This document shows, piece after piece, positions 31,478 to 39,668 of a DNA stretch of 49,901 bases. A program made the position numbers and the translations under genes. This stretch comes from Planctomycetota bacterium (GTDB lineage: Bacteria > Planctomycetota > Phycisphaerae > Phycisphaerales > UBA1924), in assembly GCA_023432465.1 (NCBI GenBank), contig JAEYUO010000003.1, positions 1-49,901 on the forward strand. The letters run 5' to 3'. Below the pieces are notes generated by a model. The model made no database searches, was not told the DNA's origin, and saw only the letters and a list, made by a program, of their open reading frames with translations. The number at the start of each line of letters is the position of its first letter. The first letter of the stretch is position 1.

Positions 31478-33532
31478 ATGAACACGCGACTCTCCAGGCT
31501 GTGCCGGTATGCCGCTCCCGCCGCGGGGCTGGCGTTGCTGTGCGCGCAGACGGGGGGAGAACCACCGGCGGAAGCAACGCCCGCTCCGGCGCAGCCGGAG
31601 CCTGCGCTCCCGGAGACGCCAGCGCCGCCAACGGATGCGCCCCCTGCCGCTTCGCCGGTTTTGCCTCCCGGCCTGTCCTCGGCGGATGTCATGACCTTGC
31701 GGGACCCCACGGCTGATGAAGCGACGAGGGCCGCGGCGGCGGTGCGGGCGCTGGCATCAACGGACCCGGAAGTCCGGGAGGCGCTGACGTGGCTGATGCG
31801 GGCGGAGGGTGGCCAGCCGGAGGCGATGCAGGCGATTCTGGAGGCGGCCGCGGGAACGGCGAACCTGCCTGCCTGGATGCTGGAGCCCTGCCGGGAGCTT
31901 GCGATTCACCCCCAGACGCCCGCGGCACGAAGGACGCAGGCGATCCAGGCGATCGGCTCGATTCGGACGCGGGAGGCGGTGAGGACGCTGATCGCGTGGC
32001 TGGATGAAGCTGCGCAGCCGGAGCTGCGGGAACTGCGGGAGCACACATCGCGGGCGCTTGTCCGCCAGACCGGACGGCACGACCTTGGCGCGGATGCTCG
32101 GCGGTGGCGCGAGTGGTTCGCGCAGATCGAGTGGCTGCCCGAGCTGGAGTGGCGCACGTTGCTGTCGCAGAACCTGGCAGCGGCGGCGGACAGGGCGACG
32201 CGCGAGCGTGACCGGAGCACGTCGATGCTCCTGGACTCGCTGCGGGAGCGATTCCAGGACGGCCAGACATCGCAGCAGCGTTCGGCGATGCTGGTGCAGT
32301 TCCTCCGGCACGAGGTGTCGGCGATTCGCCGGCTCGGGATCCAACTGACGCGGCAGGAGCTGGCCAACGCGCGGTCGCTGGAACCGACGGTCGCGCGGGC
32401 GGCCGAGGCATTGCTGGGGGATCCATCTCGGGAGTTCCGCCGGCAGGCCGCGGAGCTGCTGGGGATCCTGTCGCCGACGGATGGGGGGCAGGCGATCGCC
32501 GCCGCGCTGGTTCAGGAGGAGGACCCTGATGTGGTTGCGCCGCTGCTTCGTTCGGCGGCGAGAAACCCTTCGCCGGAACTGGCGAGCGTTGTGGTGCGGT
32601 GGCTGGGCGGGCCGGAAACGTGCCGCGAGCCTGCGCTTGGGGCGGCGGCCGCGCTGTACGCGGCGGGGCACCTGACCGAGCCGCAGGACCTTCGGACACT
32701 TCGCGATGCGCTTCGGGACATTCCGATTGATGATCTTTCGCCGGGGACGAACGGCACACTCGCGATGTACTACACGCTCGGGGATGAATCGGACCGGGCG
32801 AAGGTGCGGGAACTGCTGACCGCCAGCGACCCCGTGCGTCGCCGCTCGGCGGCGGACCTTCTGGCAAATGACCCGCTTGCGACGGATGCGATTATCTCCG
32901 CCGCGATGAATGACCCGATGCTGTTGAAGGCGGCAGCGCGGGCGGTCGCGCTGCACCGGTCAACGATCGACGGGTATGAGGCGGTTTCGCGGCTGCCCGC
33001 ATCGAGCGATGCGGCGCGGCGGGAGGTCATGTTGGAAGTCGCTTCGGAGCTGCCGCCGCGGGACCTGCTGGCGGCCGCGCTGAACGCAGATGATGCGACG
33101 TATCGGGAGGCGATCCTGTCGCGATTGACGGACACGCAGGAACTCCAGGCGTTTGGGATCTGGCGGAGCATGCGCCAGACTCCGCACCCGGCGGTGATCT
33201 CCGGGTTGCTGCTGCTGTGCAGCACACGGCTGGAGCTGGGGCAACCCGCGGGCGCGCTGGAGGTGCTCACGGATCTGCAGCCGATTGCGCCGCTGATCGA
33301 TGCGGAGGAGTACGAGGGGCTGCGGACGGTTGCGCTGCTGTGGCTGAACCGGATCGATGAAGCAATCCAGGGGCGGGGTTCGGTGGACGCGTGGCTGGAC
33401 GGCCTGGAACGGGCGATCCGGTTGCCGCACGCGACCGATATCGCCGTCGCGATTGATGCGCGGTTTGCATCGCTCAACGGCGAGCACGCAGCGCGGCTGC
33501 GGGAGTTGAGAAGCCGGATTCCGAAGGGGTGA
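31478..33532 (+). CDS. Secreted HEAT-like repeat protein
   Basis: The ATG at 31478 (CCAGG just upstream) gives 684 residues. A short signal-like hydrophobic stretch (YAAPAAGLALLCAQTGG) and a Pro/Ala linker to about 65 precede a long run of degenerate paired helices. These include DPEVREALTWLMRAEG, TRTQAIQAIGS-like segments, EFRRQAAELLGIL and PVRRRSAADLLANDPL. These HEAT-like repeats resemble the lipoprotein at 17010-18182 in style. No catalytic motif is seen. It is probably exported and acts as a scaffold. It ends seven bases before the stop of the convergent degenerate kinase gene. Confidence 0.75.
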   Translation: MNTRLSRLCRYAAPAAGLALLCAQTGGEPPAEATPAPAQPEPALPETPAPPTDAPPAASPVLPPGLSSADVMTLRDPTADEATRAAAAVRALASTDPEVREALTWLMRAEGGQPEAMQAILEAAAGTANLPAWMLEPCRELAIHPQTPAARRTQAIQAIGSIRTREAVRTLIAWLDEAAQPELRELREHTSRALVRQTGRHDLGADARRWREWFAQIEWLPELEWRTLLSQNLAAAADRATRERDRSTSMLLDSLRERFQDGQTSQQRSAMLVQFLRHEVSAIRRLGIQLTRQELANARSLEPTVARAAEALLGDPSREFRRQAAELLGILSPTDGGQAIAAALVQEEDPDVVAPLLRSAARNPSPELASVVVRWLGGPETCREPALGAAAALYAAGHLTEPQDLRTLRDALRDIPIDDLSPGTNGTLAMYYTLGDESDRAKVRELLTASDPVRRRSAADLLANDPLATDAIISAAMNDPMLLKAAARAVALHRSTIDGYEAVSRLPASSDAARREVMLEVASELPPRDLLAAALNADDATYREAILSRLTDTQELQAFGIWRSMRQTPHPAVISGLLLLCSTRLELGQPAGALEVLTDLQPIAPLIDAEEYEGLRTVALLWLNRIDEAIQGRGSVDAWLDGLERAIRLPHATDIAVAIDARFASLNGEHAARLRELRSRIPKG

Positions 33533-33539
33533 GCGGGGC

Positions 33540-34343
33540 TCAATCCGCGCGGGCGGGGCGGATGAGTTCGAGCATGCCGCGGACGGCGAGGGGCGAGCGT
33601 CGCTGCGTTTCGACAGCGGCGACCGATGGAAGCGAGGCGAGCGCCTCCTGAGCCGTGTCGAAGCCTTGCGATGGGTCGAGGGCGCGATCGAACCACGCAT
33701 CCCAGCGGCGGTCGAGGCGCTTGATGAGGCGTCCGGCGGGGATCAGGGGTTCCTCGCACCGCAGGCCGGTGAGCAGCTGATACCCGATCTCGGCGACCGA
33801 CCGGACCTCGTCTCGGGCGACCTCGGCATCGAAACCGCTGTCGCCGCGGAGGGCACGGCGGAGGCCGTAGAGCTCGACGATCAGGCGGCCGTGGCGATCG
33901 ACAAGGAGCTCGGTGAGGTCGATGGAGCCGTGGCACTGGCGACGGCCGTGGGCATACCCGACGCCTTGGAAGATCTGGGTGAGCGCGGGCTCGATCTCAA
34001 ACGGGCTGAGCTGGCCGCCCTTCTCGCGGAGGAGGCGACCAAGGGTGCGCACGCCATCGGCATCGCCGGTGAAGGGGCAGATGACCCAGGGGGTGCTGGT
34101 CTGGTCGAGGGCGACCTGCTCGATGCCGAGCAGGTGGGGCTCATCGAGCGTGGAGAGCTGGTCCACGGCGGCCAGGAATCGGCGCTGGTCGAAGCGACTC
34201 TGGAGCGAGGGGAATCGATAGGCGACGTGGCTGCTGTTGTCGGACTCGTGGAGCGCGAGCCAGCGGTGCGCAACGGCACAGGGCTCCAGCGCGCGGATCA
34301 ACGCGTAGGGTCCGAGCATCGGTCGTTGGTGTTGGTCCAACAT
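33540..34343 (-). CDS. Degenerate serine/threonine kinase-like protein
   Basis: The 267-residue protein has the shape of a Hanks-type kinase C-lobe: a hinge-like STPWVICPFTGDADGVRTLG, a helix ALTQIFQGVGYAHGRRQ, then the catalytic-loop position CHGSIDLTELLVD and the DFG position VELYGL. The HRD motif is HGS (residues 138-140), the loop lysine and asparagine are missing, and DFG is ELYG (157-160). The N-lobe lacks a clear glycine loop and VAIK motif. It is therefore most likely a pseudokinase that binds partners rather than phosphorylating them. It is followed on the same strand by nothing, and preceded by a receiver-domain gene. Confidence 0.65.
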   Translation of the reverse strand: MLDQHQRPMLGPYALIRALEPCAVAHRWLALHESDNSSHVAYRFPSLQSRFDQRRFLAAVDQLSTLDEPHLLGIEQVALDQTSTPWVICPFTGDADGVRTLGRLLREKGGQLSPFEIEPALTQIFQGVGYAHGRRQCHGSIDLTELLVDRHGRLIVELYGLRRALRGDSGFDAEVARDEVRSVAEIGYQLLTGLRCEEPLIPAGRLIKRLDRRWDAWFDRALDPSQGFDTAQEALASLPSVAAVETQRRSPLAVRGMLELIRPARAD

Positions 34344-34574
34344 TCAGGAACTGCCGGCAATCCGGCCTCCGGCGCAGCGGCTGTGCTGCGACCACCCCAC
34401 CCCACCCCACCCCCCACACCACCCCGCCGAGACCCGCCACCACAGCGGGCCATCGCCGACCTGCGTTTATCGGCAGGGTGACGGATGGGCGGCTAGTTTA
34501 GGCGAGTGTCTCCCCCACTGCAATCAGAACACGAACATTGTCCGCACGATCTGGTCCGAATGGTCGGCTCCTGT

Positions 34575-35093
34575 TCACTCCGGGGGAGCGGCCCGGTCGT
34601 CGCGAAGCTCCCGCATCCGCCGGAGGGTGTCGTCGAGCTGCTTTTTGAGGAGGCGGACGCGAAGCAGCGACCGGACCCGGGTGAGCAACTCGAGCTTGTT
34701 GACCGGCTTGGTGAGGAAGTCATCGGCCCCTGATTCGACAGCACGCTCGACATCGCCGACCTCGTTGAGGGCGGTGACCATGATGATGGGGATGTCCCGC
34801 GTGGCCGGGGAGCTCTTGAGCTTGGCACAGAGCTGGAAGCCGCTCATTCGCGGCATCATGACGTCGAGGAGGATGATGTCCGGGGGCTCGCGATCGATGG
34901 CTTCGAGGGCCTCGACGCCGTCACGGGCGGTGAGAATGGGGCAGTCCAGGTCGTCCAGGTAGGCGTTGAGCAGTTCAAGGTTCTGGGCGTTGTCATCGAC
35001 GAGCAGCACCGTGCCGCTGATGGGCAGGGCGAGGTCGGATGCCTCGGGGGAGGCGCGGGGCGGTTGAATATTCGGATTGGGCGACTCTGTCAT
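34575..35093 (-). CDS. Response regulator receiver-domain protein
   Basis: The ATG at 35091-35093 gives 172 residues; the longer frame crosses the intergenic region. After a disordered 25-residue lead the receiver domain runs about 27-150. It has VLLVDDNAQNLELL with the acidic pair, the phosphoacceptor Asp in IILLDVMMPRMSG, Thr in MVTALNE and Lys in FLTKPVNKLEL. The C-terminal 20 residues form a helix (RLLKKQLDDTLRRMRELRDD) that may dimerise. No DNA-binding output is attached, so it acts through a partner. The orphan histidine kinase at 1481-3196 is one of many possible partners. The gap 34344-34574 holds a short CCCAC-type tandem run and no gene. Confidence 0.92.
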   Translation of the reverse strand: MTESPNPNIQPPRASPEASDLALPISGTVLLVDDNAQNLELLNAYLDDLDCPILTARDGVEALEAIDREPPDIILLDVMMPRMSGFQLCAKLKSSPATRDIPIIMVTALNEVGDVERAVESGADDFLTKPVNKLELLTRVRSLLRVRLLKKQLDDTLRRMRELRDDRAAPPE

Positions 35094-35262
35094 GATGCGG
35101 GCATGGTACGCGGGAAGGTCCGCGGATAGGGGAGCGAGCGGAGGGACTGCCCGGGAATCACCGGTATCATCGCCGGTGGGAGTTGTCTGAAGCATGTGCT
35201 CGGATGCGACCGATGAAGGGGCTCTTGTCCGCGACGACAAGCCACCAAGGAGGGCTCCCTGA

Positions 35263-36822
35263 ATGCTCACGGCAGGTGTACGGCCGCGGTTTTTCGTTGC
35301 GATTTCGTTCGTTGCGGCCACCCTGGCGCTGTGCGCCGGCGTGTTTGCTCAGGGCTCGCTGGAGAGCCGCATCCGCGGCGCGCTGGACAAGGCGAGGCTG
35401 GGGAAGGCCTCGGTGGGGATCTGCGTGGTGGATGCGAGCACCGGGCGAGAGCTGGTGTCGATCTCATCGGAGGGGCAGAGCGGCGAATCGCTGATCCCCG
35501 CATCGAACCTGAAGCTGCTGACCACGGGCGCAGCGCTCGTGACAGTGGGACCTGAGTTTGAGTTCCGGACGCAGTTCGTCGTTGCCGGCGACCAAGTGTT
35601 CATCGAGGGCGCGGGGGACCCCGCGCTTGCGGACCCTGAGCTGCTTGCGCGGATGAAGACGAGCGTCGAGCAGTTCCTGGACCGGCTGGCGGATTCGATC
35701 GCCGGCGCCGGCTCGGCGGAGATCCGCGAGGTGGTTCTGGATGACCGCATCTTCGACCGGGAGTTCGTGCACCCGATGTGGCCGGTGGATCAACTGAACC
35801 GGGCGTACTGCGCGCCGGTGCAGGGCGTGAACTTCCATGCGAACATCCTGCGCGTGTTCCCGCAGCCGGGAGGCCGGGCGGGGGATCCGCCTTCGGTGCG
35901 GACGGAGCCCGCGGCGGCGTGGATCGAGTTTGATCGGCAGCGGGCGCGGACGGTGCGCGAGGGGAGCACGCAGGTGTGGATCGAGCATGGCTCGAACACA
36001 TTCCGCTACGGCCTGCACGGGAGCGTCCGCAACGCGCCGACCGAGCCGGTGAGCGTTTCGGTGAAGGATCCGGCGGCGGTGTTCGCTCGTCTGCTTGCGG
36101 ACCGGATCGGCACGCGGCTGAAGTGTCCATCGCCGACGGTACGACTGGCGGCGGCGGATGAGCCGGTCGGGTCGTCGCGGAGCGGGGCGGTTGTCGCGGC
36201 AATCGTTCGCACGCCCATCTCGGTCGTGCTGGAGCGGTGCAACGTGGACTCGGACAACCTGTACGCCGAAAGCCTGCTGAAACTGACGGGGCACGAGGTG
36301 ACGCATCAGCCGGGGTCGTGGGCCAATGGGGCGGCGGTGGTGCGGATGATCGTGAAGGACCGGATCGGGGCGAGCCACGCGGCCAGCCTGACGGTTTCGG
36401 ACGGGTCCGGACTGTCTCGCGCGAACCGGGTGACGCCGCAACTGCTCGCGCACTGGCTGGCGAACATGGCGTCTGATGAGCGTGTGGGCGATGCCTATGT
36501 GCGATCGCTGCCGATCGCGAAGGAAGAGGGGACGGTGAAGAACCGCTTCAAGGGGAAGAAGCTCGCCAACGAGGTGCGGGCCAAGAGCGGGTACATCCGT
36601 CAGGTCCGCTCGCTGTCGGGGCTGGTGACGGCGGCCGGGGAGAGCGATTCGCTCGTGCCCGGTCAGGAACCGCCGCGGCGGCTGGCGTTCAGCATTCTTG
36701 TGAACGACATCCCGGCGGGCGCGGACCAACGGGCGAAGGAACTGCACGAGAACGTCGTCGAAGTGCTGGACGGGTATCTGACGGAGCGGGCACGCGTGAC
36801 GGCCTCGGCGGGGGTTCGCTAA
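35263..36822 (+). CDS. D-alanyl-D-alanine carboxypeptidase/endopeptidase (PBP4, S13 family)
   Basis: AAGGAGGG stands about ten bases before the ATG at 35263. The 519-residue protein has a signal peptide (residues 10-29) and the three penicillin-binding motifs: Ser81-x-x-Lys84 in IPASNLKLLTTGA, Ser330-Asp331-Asn332 in NVDSDNLYAES, and Lys441-Ser442-Gly443 in VRAKSGYIRQV. The large insertion between SxxK and SDN (about 85-325) is typical of the DacB/S13 family. It trims or cleaves peptidoglycan cross-links in the periplasm. Its presence shows that this lineage keeps peptidoglycan-remodelling enzymes. The ChaN-like gene follows 51 bases later. Confidence 0.94.
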   Translation: MLTAGVRPRFFVAISFVAATLALCAGVFAQGSLESRIRGALDKARLGKASVGICVVDASTGRELVSISSEGQSGESLIPASNLKLLTTGAALVTVGPEFEFRTQFVVAGDQVFIEGAGDPALADPELLARMKTSVEQFLDRLADSIAGAGSAEIREVVLDDRIFDREFVHPMWPVDQLNRAYCAPVQGVNFHANILRVFPQPGGRAGDPPSVRTEPAAAWIEFDRQRARTVREGSTQVWIEHGSNTFRYGLHGSVRNAPTEPVSVSVKDPAAVFARLLADRIGTRLKCPSPTVRLAAADEPVGSSRSGAVVAAIVRTPISVVLERCNVDSDNLYAESLLKLTGHEVTHQPGSWANGAAVVRMIVKDRIGASHAASLTVSDGSGLSRANRVTPQLLAHWLANMASDERVGDAYVRSLPIAKEEGTVKNRFKGKKLANEVRAKSGYIRQVRSLSGLVTAAGESDSLVPGQEPPRRLAFSILVNDIPAGADQRAKELHENVVEVLDGYLTERARVTASAGVR

Positions 36823-36873
36823 AAAGCGAGCGGCGGGTGGCCGCGGCGCGGCGAGGGGGCAGACAATCCGGGC

Positions 36874-37821
36874 ATGAAGATCTTCACAACCGTGGCTGTC
36901 GCGATGATGGTGTCGGTGCTTGCCGGGTGCGCCTCGACTGAACGGAAGACCGAGGATCCGCGGGTCGTGACCGGGATCGCGGACCCGGCAACGTTGACGC
37001 TGCTGCGCGGGGATGGCGCGCCGGCAACGTGGGAGGAGATGATCCGGGCGTGTGCCGGGGCCGATGCCGTGCTGATCGGCGAGTGTCACGGCATGGAGGT
37101 GGGGCAGGCGTTTCAGGCGAAGATGTTTCGCGATCTGATCGCGGCAGCCCCGCGGGCGAGCGGCGCGCTGGAGTTCATCGAGCGGGATGAGCAGGCCGCG
37201 CTGGATGACTACCTGAACAGTGTCACGACTGAGGCGGAGTTCCGCCGGGCAGCGCGGCGGACGGAGAGCAACTACACCTCGGGCCACCGGGCGATCGTGG
37301 AGGCGTGCAAGCAGGCGGGACGGCCGGTGAGCGCGGCGAACGCGTCGCGGCGGTACGTGCGGCTTGCGCGGACTCAGGGCTTTGAGCGGCTGCGGGAACT
37401 GACGGAAGAGCAGCAGCGGCTGTTCACCGTGCCGGAGTTTCTGCCGGAGGGACGGTATCGGACAGACTTCTTCAAGGTGATGGGCGGGGAAGACGTTCTG
37501 GGCGAGGAAGCTGGCGATCCGGCGAAGGCCGAGGCTGATGCGCGGCGGCGGCAGAACATCGAGGATGTGTACCGGTCACAGAGCGTGTGGGACTGGACGA
37601 TGGCCGACTCGGTGGCGAGGGAGATCGACAGGGGCGGGCAGCCGGTGGTGCTGATCGTCGGGAGGTTTCATACGGACCATGATGGCGGGCTGGTGCAGGC
37701 GCTTCGGCACATGCGACCGGGCGCAAGGATCGTGACGATCAGCAATGTGAATGCGTGGTCGGAGACGCTGCGCGAGGATGAGCAGGGGATCGCGGACTTT
37801 GTGGTGTACATCGGGGAGTGA
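36874..37821 (+). CDS. ChaN-like (Tiki/EreA-type) lipoprotein
   Basis: The 315-residue lipoprotein (lipobox VSVLAGC, Cys19) matches the ChaN family. It has an entry strand AVLIGECHGMEVGQAFQAKM with Glu and His, ALEFIERDEQAALDDYL, a GHRAIVEACKQAGRPVSAAN helix-strand, and VVLIVGRFHTDHDGGL near the end. ChaN proteins bind haem or act as possible metal-dependent hydrolases on the outer membrane. The usual EQH is ECH here. It probably acts in the periplasm or at a membrane, cotranscribed with the carboxypeptidase. Confidence 0.8.
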   Translation: MKIFTTVAVAMMVSVLAGCASTERKTEDPRVVTGIADPATLTLLRGDGAPATWEEMIRACAGADAVLIGECHGMEVGQAFQAKMFRDLIAAAPRASGALEFIERDEQAALDDYLNSVTTEAEFRRAARRTESNYTSGHRAIVEACKQAGRPVSAANASRRYVRLARTQGFERLRELTEEQQRLFTVPEFLPEGRYRTDFFKVMGGEDVLGEEAGDPAKAEADARRRQNIEDVYRSQSVWDWTMADSVAREIDRGGQPVVLIVGRFHTDHDGGLVQALRHMRPGARIVTISNVNAWSETLREDEQGIADFVVYIGE

Positions 37822-37861
37822 TGGCTTGCGGACGAGTTGGATCGTGCGGTAGTCTGCTGGA

Positions 37862-38386
37862 ATGACGTACGACCGATTCGAGGACTTGCCCGTCTGGAAG
37901 GCCGCGGCGAGACTGTTCGTGCAGGTCGATCGTCTGTGCGAGAGTGAGGAAGTCAGGGCCCGCGGCGATGTGGCGGATCAGTTGCATCGAGCGACGCTTT
38001 CGATCAGCAACAACATCGCAGAGGGTTTCGAAGAGGGGTCGAGAGAGCAGTTGATCACGTATCTCTATCACGCGAAGGGGTCGGCGGGTGAAGTGCGGAG
38101 CATGCTCACGGTACTGTGCGGCACTCCGAGATTTCAGCCGCTGAGGGGACGACTGAGCGAGCTACGCACGTTGGCCGAAGAGGTGAGCAGGCAGCTTGCG
38201 GGGTTCCTGGGGTCTCTTCAGAACTCCGATCTTCGAGGGCATCGATACCTGAACGACGCTGTGCGCGAACAACGTGAGCGAGCAGCGAGAGCGGCGGCGT
38301 TTGACGAGCGGATCAAGGCCATCGTGAAGGAGGCTCGCGGTTCGGCGGAGACGACCGAAGCCGGGGACGGCCCTGCGGATGCTTGA
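37862..38386 (+). CDS. Four-helix bundle protein (S23/IVS-encoded family)
   Basis: The 174-residue product begins RFEDLPVWKAAARLFVQVDR and contains DVADQLHRATLSISNNIAEG with EGSREQLITYLYHAKGSAGE. This is the 23S-rRNA intervening-sequence (S23) four-helix-bundle family. These proteins are often single genes scattered through genomes and sometimes sit inside rRNA insertions; their role is not known. The C-terminal 50 residues beyond the family core are charged and may be an extension. An AT-rich perfect palindrome lies 43 bases downstream, a setting often seen around such genes. Confidence 0.88.
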   Translation: MTYDRFEDLPVWKAAARLFVQVDRLCESEEVRARGDVADQLHRATLSISNNIAEGFEEGSREQLITYLYHAKGSAGEVRSMLTVLCGTPRFQPLRGRLSELRTLAEEVSRQLAGFLGSLQNSDLRGHRYLNDAVREQRERAARAAAFDERIKAIVKEARGSAETTEAGDGPADA

Positions 38387-38428
38387 CCGGCGTTCGATCC
38401 GGCTCGCGGTTCGGGCATGGGATCTCAA

Positions 38429-38444
38429 ATTTGAAATTTCAAAT
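38429..38444. repeat. AT-rich perfect palindrome after the S23-type gene
   Basis: ATTTGAAATTTCAAAT is a perfect 16-base palindrome inside CTCAAATTTGAAATTTCAAA. The stretch is the lowest-GC point of this part of the window. It lies in the 111-base gap between the four-helix-bundle gene and argC and could end both convergent transcripts or mark a mobile element boundary. Confidence 0.6.
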
Positions 38445-38497
38445 CTGAACACTCAGATGAATTCTCGGATTGGAGATGCCTCAAGCCTTGGCGAGCG

Positions 38498-39601
38498 TCA
38501 GAGCAGCCCCGCGGTTTCTTCCAGGCCCAGCATCAGGTTGGCGTTCTGAACCGCCTGGCCTGATGCGCCCTTGACGAGATTGTCCTCCGCGGCGACAAGG
38601 ACGATGCGGCCGCCGATGACACGCGCGTTGATGTGCAGCATATTGGTGCGCTGGACATCGCGGAGGGTCGGGGCATCGGCGCGAACGACGATGAAGGGCT
38701 CGCGCTCGTAGGCGGCGCGCAGGCAGGTCTGCACGCGGTCGGTGTTGACGGATGCACCGGGTGCGGGGGACGCGTAGATCGTCTCGAGGATGCCGCGCTC
38801 GACGGGGAGGAGATGCGGGACGAAGAGGGGCTCGCCGTTCCAGTCGTCGGCGGGTTGGCCGGTGAAGGCTGCTCCAGCATCGCCGCCCTTGAGGCGGAGG
38901 GTCTGGGCGATCTCGGGCTGGTGGCGGTGGGTGCCGATGCCGTAGGCGGAGAAGTTCTCGTTGGCCTCGGGGTAGTGCAGGTTCTGCTTAGGGGAACGGC
39001 CCGCCCCGCTCACGCCCGATGCGGCGTTGATGATGACCGAGCGCGGGTCGATGAGCCCTTCGCGCAGGAGCGGGACGAGGGCCATCGCGGCGGCGGTGGG
39101 GTAGCAGCCGGGATTGGCACAGAGATCGGCCTTGCGGACCTCTTCGCGGAACCACTCGGTGAGCCCGTAGACGGCGCGGGGGAGGGTTGCGGCATCGGTA
39201 TGAGCATGGCCGTATGCGCGCTCGTACGTGGGCACATCGCGGATGCGATAGGCGGCCGAAAGGTCAACGACTTTCACGCCCCGGGCAAGCAGCTTCGGGG
39301 TGTGCTCCATCGCGGCCTCGTGAGGGAGGCACAGGAACGCGAGCCGGCAGCGACCGGCGATCTTCGCGGCATCGATCGCCTCGCATTCCCCCCCACCGCC
39401 ACCGCCGAGTCGGCGGGCGAGGCGGGGAAACTCATCATCGATGCGCGGCGCGGGAACCCGCGCGGAGGCGAGGTAATCGAGGCGCATCGAGGGGTGTCGG
39501 GCCAGGATCTCGATGAGTTCCAGGCCGGTATAGCCCGTGGGACCGACGACTGCGACGGGGATGCGATCGGAGGCTCGCCAGGAGCCGGAGGGCTTGCTCA
39601 T
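38498..39601 (-). CDS. argC: N-acetyl-gamma-glutamyl-phosphate reductase
   Basis: The 367-residue enzyme reduces N-acetyl-glutamyl phosphate with NADPH in arginine synthesis. It has the dinucleotide-binding VAVVGPTGYTGLELIEIL, the active-site Cys166 in ANPGCYPTAAAMALVPL, SGVSGAGRSPKQ, and a conserved VPHLLPVERGILETIYA. The first 14 residues precede the binding motif; the ATG at 39599-39601 is the only good start. A Gly-rich insertion (LGGGGGGEC, about 66-73) is unusual. The other arg genes are not in the window. The gene is divergent from the site-2 protease, 67 bases apart. Confidence 0.96.
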   Translation of the reverse strand: MSKPSGSWRASDRIPVAVVGPTGYTGLELIEILARHPSMRLDYLASARVPAPRIDDEFPRLARRLGGGGGGECEAIDAAKIAGRCRLAFLCLPHEAAMEHTPKLLARGVKVVDLSAAYRIRDVPTYERAYGHAHTDAATLPRAVYGLTEWFREEVRKADLCANPGCYPTAAAMALVPLLREGLIDPRSVIINAASGVSGAGRSPKQNLHYPEANENFSAYGIGTHRHQPEIAQTLRLKGGDAGAAFTGQPADDWNGEPLFVPHLLPVERGILETIYASPAPGASVNTDRVQTCLRAAYEREPFIVVRADAPTLRDVQRTNMLHINARVIGGRIVLVAAEDNLVKGASGQAVQNANLMLGLEETAGLL

Positions 39602-39668
39602 GCGGGGATTGTTGCACGCCGCGGCGTCAACGGCCGATCAACCCTGCCGCCACCCCTAGGATTCATCA

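Noticed and set aside
34391..34425. Tandem CCCAC repeats as a possible regulatory or CRISPR-like array
   Set aside because: The units are five bases of simple sequence without spacers; it is low-complexity DNA. No CRISPR array was seen anywhere in the window.
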